The notes under the pieces: generated by a model | The model's input: only the letters and a program-made list of their open reading frames with translations | Databases searched by the model: none | Told to the model about the DNA's origin: nothing | Shown here: piece by piece, positions 43,401-52,135 of the stretch | How the letters are laid out: every line of letters starts with the position of its first letter | Position numbering within the stretch: the stretch's first letter is position 1 | Made by a program: the position numbers and the translations under genes | Source: Trematomus loennbergii | Lineage: Eukaryota; Chordata; Actinopteri; Perciformes; Nototheniidae | DNA: 64,000 nt | Assembly: GCA_012861695.1 (NCBI GenBank) | Contig: JAAOOA010000127.1 | Span: forward strand, 26,612,811-26,676,810 | Direction of reading: 5' to 3'

Positions 43401-44106
43401 ATTCAACTGAAAAACCAATAAAAAAATTAAAAATAATAATTCTTTTTTTTTTTTTAAATAAAAATAATAATCGTTTTATTTCGATTACGTTGTTTTCGTA
43501 ATCGTTGCAAGCCAAAATCGTAATCGAGATTAAAATACGATTAATTGCACAGCCCTAGTTTGTATACAGAAAAGTAATAAGCAAAAACGTTAAGCGACTT
43601 AAAGAAATAAAGTGACAAATATGTCAGTGTTCTCCTCAAAACCTGCTACTTGAGCAGGGGCTGCAAAATGCATGAATGCAAACATGTTGATATACATATG
43701 TGTGTATTTATTGTTAGCTTACATCAGTGCTCATATCTGATATGTCCTTTGGCCTGAAAACAGTAAACGCTCTGCTCTGTCACGCAGTCGAGGCTAGCAG
43801 GCAAGTGTGGGAACTCAACTCAGTGTTCCAGAAAGAAAAGGAGAGAGGCCTGCATCACACACACACACACACACACACACCAGCACGCACTCACAGCTGC
43901 AGGTGAGCTTTCTGTAATCTGCAAGTACTACTCCACAGCAACAGAATCTGCCATGCTGCTAAAAAAAACAAAACAAAAACCAAGGCACTAAAAATACACA
44001 CGGCTGCGTCATGCACACACGACCAAACAAGCTTTCCGCTGATGTACTGTAACTGAAACAGAGTCTGGAGTACGTGTCACACAACTGTCTAAAATGAATT
44101 GAGTTG

Positions 44107-44137
<31 letters not shown>

Positions 44138-47100
44138 CCACTCACTAGGTCACTGTGGCTCTGTCTGATTGTATGATCCCAAACTTTGAAACTGTCTTGC
44201 TGCGGGATTCAAGTACCTCCGAAGTTGTCCTTGGCTCGATATTTAAGGTCGCAAGACAGCGTGTAAAATATTCAACATGGCAGATTGGAAAGTGGGGCCA
44301 GTAAGCCACTAATAAGCTGGCCCAAATTAGAAGACAGTCCATATTGCAATGAAACATTGATCACGGAAGCTATTCATATTTTTAAATCGAAGAAACAGAG
44401 CCTGTCCTGTCCTGAGGGATTTGGTAGGAAAAGTAATGATAAAGTCATCAGTGCTGAGGAAGACAGCAGCCTGAAGGGAACAAAGACCCGACCGTGTATT
44501 CAAACTTACTGACACACAGAACATTAAGCTTGGGCTGCCTCTAACTATTATTTCTTCTTCTGATTATCTTTTGATGAACTCATTAATAGTTGTGTCTATT
44601 ATAAATCATTTGTAAATGCACATTATAATCATCCAGAGCCCAGCAGGACATCTACAGATGCATTTGATTATCCTCACAATTCAGAACGTGGATAAACTTG
44701 GCCTTTTTGCCTGAGAAATGTCAGTATTCTTGAGTATATTTGTTCTGTTCTTCGATGTAGTTGTGCGATTACCAAAATAGTTGGCGCTTATAATTCTGTT
44801 AACAGACTGATCAATCATTCTAATATAATAACAATTATCTATAATAAATACAACATAAAAGTCCCACTGCACGATTTGACTGTGAAGATAAAAAAAATCG
44901 TTCCTGTCAGCAGGAGATTTCATTCCTGTTTAATTAAGAGCAGTAACTGCCTGATACATTGGTCATCAAACGCTATCTTACACCCACAAGTCAATTGCAG
45001 CAATTTCAACTGAAAGGTGTTTATGCAACCGCCTACATTCACAAATAATACACATCACACACACTCATGGCACGCCATTGGTCCAGGTGCTGACTTTAGC
45101 CCTTGTTCACTCAGTAACCCTAAGTGGTCTTGATGTGAGAATAGTCTGCCTCAGCCCAGACAGAGAACTATTTCCACTTCTCTCCATTCAGCAGCAAAAA
45201 GGACTAAACCTGCTGAATGTAGCCTAATCAGGTAAAACACCACGGGGGAAACCTTCCCTCAGCTCTTATCCTGCCCTGTAAACATTTTGCACGACACAGC
45301 AGCCCAAAGTCCCCCCCTCAGCTCCCTGACAGCGTGGAAAGGTCTGAGCGAGTGCTGTTGTGGGCGGAGGTTCGTTGGCATGCCAGTGTTGGCGAATTCA
45401 TCGAGGAAAAGTGACTCAATGTTTGGACCAGTTTAACCACACCTATTCCCGCTGTCCTGAGCCTCAGGTACAAACATGTTGGCATTTGTTCCGTTGTCGT
45501 CAGGCAGCATTCTGTTTCGATTTATATTCTAACAAAATGTTTTTTTTTTTAAAGGGTATCAAACATTTATGTATGTGATTCACCAGGGAGGGTTTACACG
45601 CAGGTCTATATAGGAGGTTGCAGGACAAGCAATGGGAATACAGTCAGAATCTAAGTTGAGCTGGAGTCGTTTTGGATATCTGTAAAAAAGATGTACTTCC
45701 TGTAGTAACCCGGTTCCAAGATAAGTAGAGCGTTAATCTCCAAATTGAACAAATCTCCTATCAACCAGAAGTGAAGTCACATGCTTGCTTCTGCAGCCTG
45801 CAGTGTCTGTCAACATAGTGGATCAACTGAAGCATCAAAACATGCATCAAAACATGTGGACATATTATAAATTAAAAATGTCTTGTGAACTATATGAAAA
45901 GCTAAGCAAATTAAGTGAAACCTTAGAAAATGTTTTGTTGCGGTTTATTTGTATTAATGTGTCAATGTATTTTCTTTCTTTTTCGTGTGCTGATCTTTAT
46001 ATTTTCCATTTCTTTATTTATTATATTGTGTGATTTTTCTGCCGCTTGTTTTATTATTGTTTGTGTTGACCCCAGGAAGACTAGTGACCATTTTGTGGAA
46101 GCTGATGGGGTAAAAAATAAAGAATACACTAGTTATGTCATAACCACATAATGCTGCATTAAGATTCAATAAATAATTTCAAGCCAAAGTCATAAGAAAA
46201 AAATATTTTTTGCACATACAACCAAAGCAATATGACTAACTTTGTGGTAAATGACCTATTGTATACATTTGTTCTGTACATTTTCTAATAAATGTCTCAA
46301 AGAATGAAAAGATCCCAGACCTATCTGTGGGCATTAACTCATGAGGCATTAAATGTTGACTATCTATTCCTCAACTCAAAGTCCAAAGTCCATCAGACAA
46401 GAAACACACAAGGCAGCTTTCACACAGCACCAAGCAAAGGTCTAAATGGAACAGGAACATTTGGAAAATCCATCATCACACCAAGAAAAACACTTGACAT
46501 GTGATGCTTCTTCCTGGTTGCTGAGCAGGAAAGGAAGGCAGGAGAATCAGGCCATTTTTTTCCCCTTTGTCCATTGCCCTAAATGTGTTTGATGCATGGC
46601 AATGCAAACAAAGCCAAGTGCCAATGGCAAGAGGTTAACATTGGACCAGTATAATAGCCAGCACATTACATATGTGCTTCTTAGAAGGGGCACTGCAAAG
46701 AAAAATGCCCTAAGGGGATATTTCTGTAACCATACATTCAGACAGAAGTGTGTCTGGCCTACAAAAAATGCCTATATTGTTGTTTGCCAGATGGAATCGT
46801 TCACTCTAAAATGTCTCTACACATTCAGCGTCTTCTTTTTGCAGTTTCAGAGCAAACAATGTCTAACATTCCCACACGTCCTGTTCACTCATTCAAATCA
46901 AGGATTGCTTGAACTTGTGCACCTAGCTTAAGATGCCCACTTCTCTGTTACTTTGGTGATGAATTGAAGGGGCCACTTGTGTCTTTTTAGATTTAAACTG
47001 TGTTGGAAGAAGTACTCAGATCCTTTACTTAAGTAAAAGTAAAAATATTATGGTCTTAAAGTACTCCATTTCAAGTAAAAGTCCGATTTTAGTCCGCATT

Positions 47101-47591
47101 ACATTTAAATACTGTGTAGATTAGTAGTACAGTATCATACCATATCAACATATCATGTGTTTTTTATGTACAAATTAACTATGAGTGTCAAAATAAATGT
47201 AGTGGAGTAAAAAGGATGATATTTGCCTCTGAAATGTAGTGGAGTATAAGCATAAAGTAGCACTAAAGGAAAAACTCAAGTGAAGTGTAAATATGTCAAA
47301 GAAAGTGCAGTACTTTAGTAAATGAACTTAGTTACTTTCCACAACTGGATTTAAATTGCCGCATATGAAACACACACTGAGAAAATTAAAACAACTATAT
47401 TAAAACACGGAGAAAGAGCAACATTAACGTAAATCTCAACTGACAAAGCTGCCACTCAACTGTAACGGACGTTAACGGCTATTATTTGAACTGTAAACAA
47501 ATCCAACAAAAGCCAACTTACCGTTCACACCGAACACCAGACAAGCTGAGAAAAGTTGCAGCCACACGACAAAACTCCTGTACTGCTTCAT
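22711..47591 (-). CDS. mfge8: Milk fat globule EGF-factor 8 / lactadherin, three-EGF fish form
   Basis: Ten exons give a secreted protein of about 468 residues: signal peptide (47522-47591), EGF1 (38936-39058), EGF2 with RGD (38612-38742), EGF3 (30396-30509), discoidin C1 (28799-28980, 28151-28306, 27139-27283) and discoidin C2 (24436-24620, 24190-24345, 22711-22854). The exons join in consistent phases and total 1407 bp once one missing base in EGF2 is allowed. The family binds phosphatidylserine through the C domains and integrins alpha-v through RGD, bridging apoptotic cells or vesicles to phagocytes. Human MFGE8 has one EGF and mouse two; three EGFs is the EDIL3-like layout. The hapln3/abhd2 neighbours identify mfge8 rather than edil3, which normally lies near hapln1 and vcan. 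Intron 1 is about 8.5 kb; the EGF2-EGF3 intron holds a minisatellite. Confidence 0.92.
22986..23492. mobile_element. hAT-like MITE (mfge8 intron)
   Basis: Left end CAGGGTATATGCAGGAATCC; right end AAGACCCCGCGGACACCCTG. Multiple AAGACCTTTTAAGACC and AATACTTTTTAA words are typical of a widespread fish element. No clear 8-bp duplication was found. Confidence 0.6.
24190..24345 (-). CDS. mfge8: mfge8 exon: middle of C2 domain
   Basis: 52 codons: [36 protein letters not shown] and DETTKTDR, with donor GTGAGT and acceptor gttctcag. Fully open. Confidence 0.93.
24436..24620 (-). CDS. mfge8: mfge8 exon: start of C2 domain
   Basis: Starts [20 protein letters not shown] and has [19 protein letters not shown] and SEWLQ. 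Acceptor tctttag, donor GTAAGA. The FTW and LDKQG region forms the membrane-facing loops in lactadherin C2. Confidence 0.93.
24860..25405. mobile_element. hAT-type MITE with exact target duplication
   Basis: Termini TAGGGCTGTCCCGAATACC and TATTCGGGTACAGCCCTA are inverted, and ACATGAAC (8 bp) flanks both sides (24852-24859, 25406-25413). CGAATA/TATTCG words are enriched near both ends. Confidence 0.88.
25560..25830 (+). mobile_element. LINE 3'-end fragment
   Basis: Remnant coding sequence ([11 protein letters not shown]) followed by a tail GGTGCTATATAAACAAAGTT, typical of non-LTR element ends in fish. Heavily truncated. Confidence 0.5.
27139..27283 (-). CDS. mfge8: mfge8 exon: end of C1 domain
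   Basis: [40 protein letters not shown] and ELVGCELN, phase 0 to 1, donor GTAAAC. It keeps frame through a C7 run. Confidence 0.93.
27596..28057. mobile_element. hAT element fragment (mfge8 intron)
   Basis: Ends CAGGGGTCTCCAACCTTTTT and GTGTTGGAGACCCCTG are inverted. Flanks GTATACAT and GTATATAG agree at 6 of 8 bases, a decayed target duplication. The GAGCTAC/GTAGCTC words are typical of this hAT group. Confidence 0.75.
28151..28306 (-). CDS. mfge8: mfge8 exon: middle of C1 domain
   Basis: 52 codons: [38 protein letters not shown] and RTDGQRKDN. Acceptor ccattttcag, donor GTGAGG. Confidence 0.92.
28505..28680. repeat. Retroelement-tail fragment
   Basis: ACTTTATTAATTCCAATGTG and repeated AAATAGAAATAAAC words resemble 3' tails of fish non-LTR elements. 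Non-coding. Confidence 0.4.
28799..28980 (-). CDS. mfge8: mfge8 exon: start of C1 domain
   Basis: [40 protein letters not shown] and [15 protein letters not shown], donor GTGAGA. Its acceptor CTCTACAG is one copy of a hAT target-site duplication, so the transposon touches the splice site. Confidence 0.92.
28989..29575. mobile_element. hAT element abutting an mfge8 splice acceptor
   Basis: Left end CAGGGTGTCAAACTC and right end GAGTTTGACACATGTG, with an exact 8-bp duplication CTGTAGAG at 28981-28988 and 29576-29583. The first duplication copy is the acceptor of the C1 exon that starts at 28980. Same group as 51616-52135. Confidence 0.88.
30396..30509 (-). CDS. mfge8: mfge8 exon: EGF3
   Basis: [20 protein letters not shown] and [19 protein letters not shown]: six cysteines and a calcium-type N-V-N-D start. 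Phase 1 to 1, donor GTAAGT. Confidence 0.93.
34458..34490. repeat. GT microsatellite
   Basis: Pure GT run of about 33 bp inside the mfge8 intron. Confidence 0.95.
34812..35487. repeat. 21-bp minisatellite, about 32 units
   Basis: The unit is CACCAATCACAGGCTTCCATA. Most copies are identical. Variants lose one or two bases (CACCCTC, CACCTC) or change one (CATCAAT, AATGAC). Because 21 is divisible by 3, long open frames (ITGFHTP heptads and others) exist on both strands; they are not genes. Confidence 0.97.
35716..35740. repeat. CA microsatellite
   Basis: About 12 CA units. Confidence 0.9.
37167..37445. mobile_element. hAT MITE, copy 1
   Basis: Inverted ends TAGGGCTGCTCGATTATGG and ATTAATTGAGCAGCCCTA. 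Exact 8-bp duplication ACGGAAAC at 37159-37166 and 37446-37453. Sister of 43234-43557. Confidence 0.92.
37724..38332. mobile_element. Palindromic MITE with long inverted arms, TA-flanked
   Basis: Starts GAGAGGCGAAGTCCC and ends GGGACTTCGCCTCTC, flanked by TA on both sides. Inverted similarity extends about 135 bp inward (GGGACCTTATTTCGG; TGTGCCACGAATTACAC). An additional perfect hairpin sits at 37781-37817. Confidence 0.8.
38612..38742 (-). CDS. mfge8: mfge8 exon: EGF2 with RGD (one-base frame loss)
   Basis: [11 protein letters not shown] is followed, one base out of frame, by [20 protein letters not shown] and [13 protein letters not shown]. The RGD codons are at 38673-38681, in the same EGF loop as in mammalian MFGE8 and EDIL3. 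The exon is 131 bp; 132 is needed for phase 1-1. The missing base is a G in GATG(G)CACC. Confidence 0.9.
38936..39058 (-). CDS. mfge8: mfge8 exon: EGF1
   Basis: [20 protein letters not shown] and [20 protein letters not shown], six cysteines, with an N-E-T glycosylation sequon at the end. Phase 1 to 1. Confidence 0.92.
43234..43557. mobile_element. hAT MITE, copy 2
   Basis: Ends TAGGGCTGTGCGATTATGG and ATTAATTGCACAGCCCTA. Exact duplication GTTTGTAT at 43226-43233 and 43558-43565. Internally near-identical to copy 1 except for an A/T-rich insertion around 43410-43465. Confidence 0.93.
43856..43880. repeat. CA microsatellite
   Basis: About 12 CA units. Confidence 0.9.
44109..44137. repeat. 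TA microsatellite
   Basis: About 14 TA units. Confidence 0.9.
46020..46120 (+). repeat. LINE-tail fragment
   Basis: GTTGACCCCAGGAAGACTAG then GAAGCTGATGGGGTAAAAAA and TAAAG resembles a common fish non-LTR 3' end (CCCCAGGAAGA...AATGGGGATC type, recalled). Confidence 0.4.
46998..47347. mobile_element. hAT element near the mfge8 first exon
   Basis: Left end CTGTGTTGGAAGAAGTACTC; right end GTTACTTTCCACAACTG. Exact 8-bp duplication GATTTAAA at 46990-46997 and 47348-47355. Contains TTTACTTAAGTAAAAGTAAA. It ends about 175 bp from the signal-exon donor. Confidence 0.88.
47522..47591 (-). CDS. mfge8: mfge8 first coding exon: signal peptide
   Basis: ATG at 47591: [20 protein letters not shown] then GVNG, with donor GTAAGT in phase 1, joining EGF1 as G-D-Y-C. 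A clear hydrophobic signal peptide with small residues before the cleavage site. Confidence 0.85.
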
Positions 47592-47815
47592 GGCTGCTGT
47601 TTAAGTCAGACTTTGTTAGTTTTAGTGAGTTAAAGGGACGACAGGCGGACTACAGCGTATCTCCGGACTGTTGTTGCTTCTGTGGCTCGAGCTCGTTGTG
47701 CGGCTATAAACTCCCAGGCAGCAGGCGTAGAGCAGGAGCACGTGCGCCTCAGCTACCAGCCAATCACAGCGAGGCATTTTAATTGTAACTCCGCCCCCTT
47801 CCTTCCCGCTGTCTG
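47592..47815 (-). promoter_or_regulatory. Probable mfge8 5' UTR and promoter
   Basis: A CpG-containing stretch just upstream of the signal exon. On the gene strand it has a GC box (GGGGGCGGAG, 47790-47799) and an inverted CCAAT box (ATTGG, 47760-47764), about 170-210 bp before ATG. Confidence 0.5.
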
Positions 47816-49164
47816 TGTGACCCACACAAAAAAACACTCACAGAGAGCAGCAAATCAGCCTGTAAACAAAAAGTAGTGTTAATGGCTAATGAGCTGCATT
47901 TCATTACATATCATGATTAACATATTAAATATTAAACCACAGAGAGGGGAATAATTGCTCCCCAATTTTCGCAGCTGACCTATTTAGTGTTTCCATGGGG
48001 TTACAGTGCTTCCCTGCAGGGGGCATTTACTATGATATTGTGATTGTGAAAGTGTGAATTAAAGTAACTTTTGTTTCGAAAAATGTGTATAACGTGTTCA
48101 ATTGAATGCATTTGGATCATAACAGTGGGTATTGATGAAGAAGTCAGCCTACTTGAGTCCACTTGATAGGGCTGTGAAGTCATACTTGTTTCAAAAGGAT
48201 TGGGAAGACTTTCATTCAATGTACTATTCAATGAAATTGCCTAAAATTGACAGATTTAGAACACACATAAATTGCAAGACCATGCTTTCTTGGTCTCTGT
48301 GTACACTTAATCCATTAAGTTATAAGGAGCTGACAAAACATGTGTGTGCCTTGAATTAAATGTGGATGAATTAGAGCTCATTGTAATTCGTACAAAAAAG
48401 TTGGTTATAAAGTACACACTGTTAAATATTTGCTAAATGTGTGAGATTTTATGAACCAGAACACATTTATTCTTTGCGTTACGTTCTGTTAAGCAGATGA
48501 TCAAGAGTTATTTTGCGTTTGCATGTTTGTTCTTAATTTAATTTAATCAAGCAGGCCAGTAACTGGTGAAATCAAAGCATATTTAATCCGTAATGTCTTC
48601 TTGTGCTGTTGGCCCATTCTCAAATAGTTCTGGGAAAATTTCCATGATTGCGCCATGCATGAAATCCTCCTCTGAAATGCAGATTAAGGCCAATGTTTTA
48701 TTGTGGAGAGCCAAAAAGGTTCATGTGTGGGCGTTTCTTGCGTCAACATCCAGCTGTGGGTCAGAATTGATTTTCGTGCTCGTGGAGACAGTGGGCGTGA
48801 GGCGAAAAATGGTTTCTAATGGGTGTGAATTTGAGATGGATGTCCAACCGTGTTGGCCGATTCAGTCTTTCACCTCATTCCTCCTGCATCTGAAAAGGAT
48901 TTGGTTGTATGTTTTCTCCACATTTAGGAGACAAAAGCAGCCTGAACAGTCATGTTATTATCAACTTTAAAGGATGTGACTTCTGCTTTAGCCTTAAAAG
49001 TGTACAAGAGAGCTATCAAGGTTTTTTGACAGAAAGCCAAATTCATACCACCACTGTACCATCCTTGAAAAACACAATTTCTTGAGTTTTGACAATTTTA
49101 AGTCTTTTAAAAGTATGTGCTTTTTTATAAATGTTTACATGGACTGCCCCCCCCCCCCTTAGGG

Positions 49165-49680
49165 GAATTCATCCACAAAAAACACACTGGACGCTGCACT
49201 AGGTCAGAAACCAGAGGAGACTGTGAGGTCCACCACAAAATGTCCTTCCATTAAAGGCAGCTCATTGTGGAATAGCCTCCCAACTGAGATACACTCTCAA
49301 TAGTTTTAAAGGTCAACTCAGAGAATGGTTGAGAAACAACCAGACGTGCAATCACCGCTAAATGCACTTTAACACAGGGGTATCTCCTCTTGCACTTTAT
49401 GCATCTCTTGTATCATCTCTTGCACTTAATATGTCGTTGCTGCTATAGTGTACTGCATGTGGTAAATACTTGTGTGTGCTGCTCTTGCTCTTTTGCACAT
49501 CATGTATTTATTTTTGCTATGTTTACAAATGTCATGTTCTTATATGTTGTTTGTCAGGGACTACGGATGGAAATGAGCTCAAAGCTAAAATCCGCATATT
49601 TACACTTGAAGCATTATTTGTCTAAAGTGTTCATTAATGTGCATTGTCCCTATTCAAATAAACGATTAAATTAAATTAAA
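49165..49680 (+). mobile_element. Non-LTR retrotransposon 3' fragment
   Basis: Remnant frames give SSLWNSLPTEIHS and FKGQLREWLRNNQTCNH, typical of the C-terminal part of fish non-LTR ORF2. The tail ends AAATTAAATTAAAAT. Contains stops and frameshifts. Confidence 0.6.
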
Positions 49681-51615
49681 ATGAAGTATATTTCTGCATC
49701 CATTCTTTGTTTCCCTGTGATTTGAAATGTGTCTCATTACAGTAGTAGCAACCATATTCTCACTTTGATTAGCAGGGGAAAATGTACTTTTCTGTAGCCT
49801 AGTAACAGGCCAAAGTTATTTAAATGCAGCTTTAAATGATCTCACGCTTGGTGGAAAAATACCGAGGAAAAAGGCTGCTTTGATGGTGTGCTCACATCAC
49901 ATCTCCATGCGTCATTTGTCTCTCCTTTCTCATGTAATAAAGATCAAATGCAGTTCAAAATGATGCCTCAGTCTTGTGTGAAACCTATAGCCCTTGTTCT
50001 CACATGCAGGACCAAAAAAGAATATTTTTCCCCAGATGACCTTTTCACATCAAAGCTAAATCTCAAGCTAAATGGGGCGATACCAAGCTCCTATATATTC
50101 CAACTCATTAGTGTGATGAACAGTAGGTCAAACAGAAGGTGAATATACTGTCAGACCGGAACTGAAGGACTCTAGTGACCCTTCCTTGACAAGATGTGAA
50201 ATAAAAAAGAAATGAAAGTGGATATTTCCCTTTATTAGGTCAAATCTTATAAAGTGTGTTCCTCTTTCTGTCCTTTAAATATCACGTGAATTAAAATGCG
50301 AAAGGCTATATGAGGTATTTCCGAGGCAAACCAAGGATATGCTGGGAAACTTAAAGCAGCAGTGACATAACAGTACACGCTTCTGTGTGTGCAAATTGTG
50401 TATTGGAAAAGTATAGGGGTTAAATGATAGATGGGAACTATAGAAATGATTCTTTTAGCAGGTTTGTTTGAAATACAGCAAGTGCAGTTTTCAGCTAATC
50501 CCATTAGTCATTGTTTGTACTCTGCATTAAGGGATGTGTTATATAATCCATCAACTGTATACTGTAACTAAATATTATGCATGTTAAACGTCAAAATTGT
50601 GTTCTCATGCAACATGTCCTGGATTTTAGGTACTGATGGTGATCTGCAAGAGCAACACTTTAAAGTTTTGGCACCACTAAGGTGTGACCAGGGGGGGGGG
50701 GGGGCACTCCCCCTTGGATACGGGTTGCGATACCCCTTGCATGTCTCTTTTGCATTATATGGGAAGCCTCTGTTTGATGTTTTTAAACTTGAGTAGGCTG
50801 ATTCCAGTAAGCTTTTGTTCCTTATATCTCTTTCAAATTCATGCCAAATAAATAAAAAGAACAGATGACATAACACGTGTAGCGTCCACACACGACCCAT
50901 TATACATCAAAGCTGCATTTTTGTCAATTCAAAGTAAATGTACCAATTTCATTCTATGCACATGAGATAAGAAACCAAAGTCTGTCTGTACAATTCCTAA
51001 CTCTCATATTTTTTAACTAACCCATTAAACTACACTGGCATATATAGATCCTGAAATTCAGTTATGGTTTATGGTTTGTGGTTTGTGCCACCCTGTGATT
51101 TTCAGTTTTCAGTCCTTTGAAAAATATTTCGAGGTGCCACAGAGTGCAGGTGCAGGTGGAGACTTTGCATCTACCTTTTTAAGGCCCTCGGGGGCACAAG
51201 GGCTGATTCATGGTTTCTCAATTGAATTGGATCATCATTTGTTTGTATTATTCAAAACAATGCATTCCAAATGTGTGAGGAGAGAGTGGGAGAATCAGGG
51301 GTTCAGTAAAGGGCCCACAGATCATGTTGTATCCCGGGCCAACACAACAGATGAATTGAGCCCTGTCATGTTTCTTCTGTCAACAACTTTAAAGAACTAA
51401 ACACTGTTGTGTTAGATGCAGCCTGCAGCCTTTTCCTTAAATCTTTTTGCAATGCATTTTTATTTAAACCACATGTATATGTCATTATCCCAGCATCCCA
51501 AGCACTCTTCCTGCCCCTAAGACATTTGACTTGACCAAATTCCGGTTTAAGAGCATCATAAAAACAGCTGGTGACAACCACTACATGCCAAAAAAGGTTT
51601 CTTGATGCTTTAGAA

Positions 51616-52135
51616 CAGGGGTGTCAAACTCAAGGCCCGGGGGCCAAATCCGGCCCGTGACTTCATTTCATGCGGCCCCACAAGAACTTGCAAAGAATAT
51701 AATATGTTTATTATACGTTTACATGCCGATTTACAGGAGCACGTTGCCCATAAACTACATGTCCCACAATGCATCTCAAATGTGACTTTTTTCTTAGAAT
51801 TTGACTTTTTTTCTTCAAAATGTTACTTTTTTTCCTTCAAATATGTTTTCCTTTTTTTTTCTCCAGAATTTGACTTTTCTTTTAAAATAATTTTGTGACA
51901 TGCGCACTGAAGAGACTTGCAGTTATTTGCCCTAGACTTCTGACCTTTTAGACATAGTTAATTATGAAGTTATTACCCTATCCGATAATACTCCAATGCA
52001 TGTGATATAATACATTATTTTATATATGTAAAATATTTATATGTATTTTTATATAGTCTTAAAGTTACAACCGGACCTCTGAGTGCAACCATAATGTTAA
52101 TGTGGCCCGTGAGGGAATTGAGTTTGACACCCCTG
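51616..52135. mobile_element. hAT element with exact target duplication
   Basis: Inverted ends CAGGGGTGTCAAACTCAAGG and TTGAGTTTGACACCCCTG. Exact 8-bp duplication CTTTAGAA (51608-51615, 52136-52143). The middle has T-rich TTGACTTTTTTTCTTC repeats. Confidence 0.92.

Larger units (their letters stand above)
39059..47521. other. mfge8 intron 1
   Basis: An 8.5-kb first intron. It contains a hAT MITE (43234-43557), CA and TA microsatellites, a LINE-tail fragment near 46.0-46.12 kb and a hAT element at 46998-47347. The rest is AT-rich sequence without recognisable genes. Confidence 0.55.

Noticed and set aside
46072..46100. GGAAGACTAGTGA matches the 5' part of miR-7, a microRNA found not far from ACAN in mammals
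   Set aside because: The match stops after 13 bases, there is no complementary star arm to form a hairpin, and the flanks (GACCCCAGGAAGA...GATGGGG) look like a common LINE 3' tail.
22711..47591. Identity as edil3 because of the three EGF domains
   Set aside because: The neighbours hapln3 and abhd2 and the link to acan mark the mfge8 locus; edil3 lies with vcan and hapln1.
48132..48359. 75-codon plus-strand frame with mixed composition
   Set aside because: No domain, no splice context and no conserved motif that I recognise; probably chance or an old repeat.
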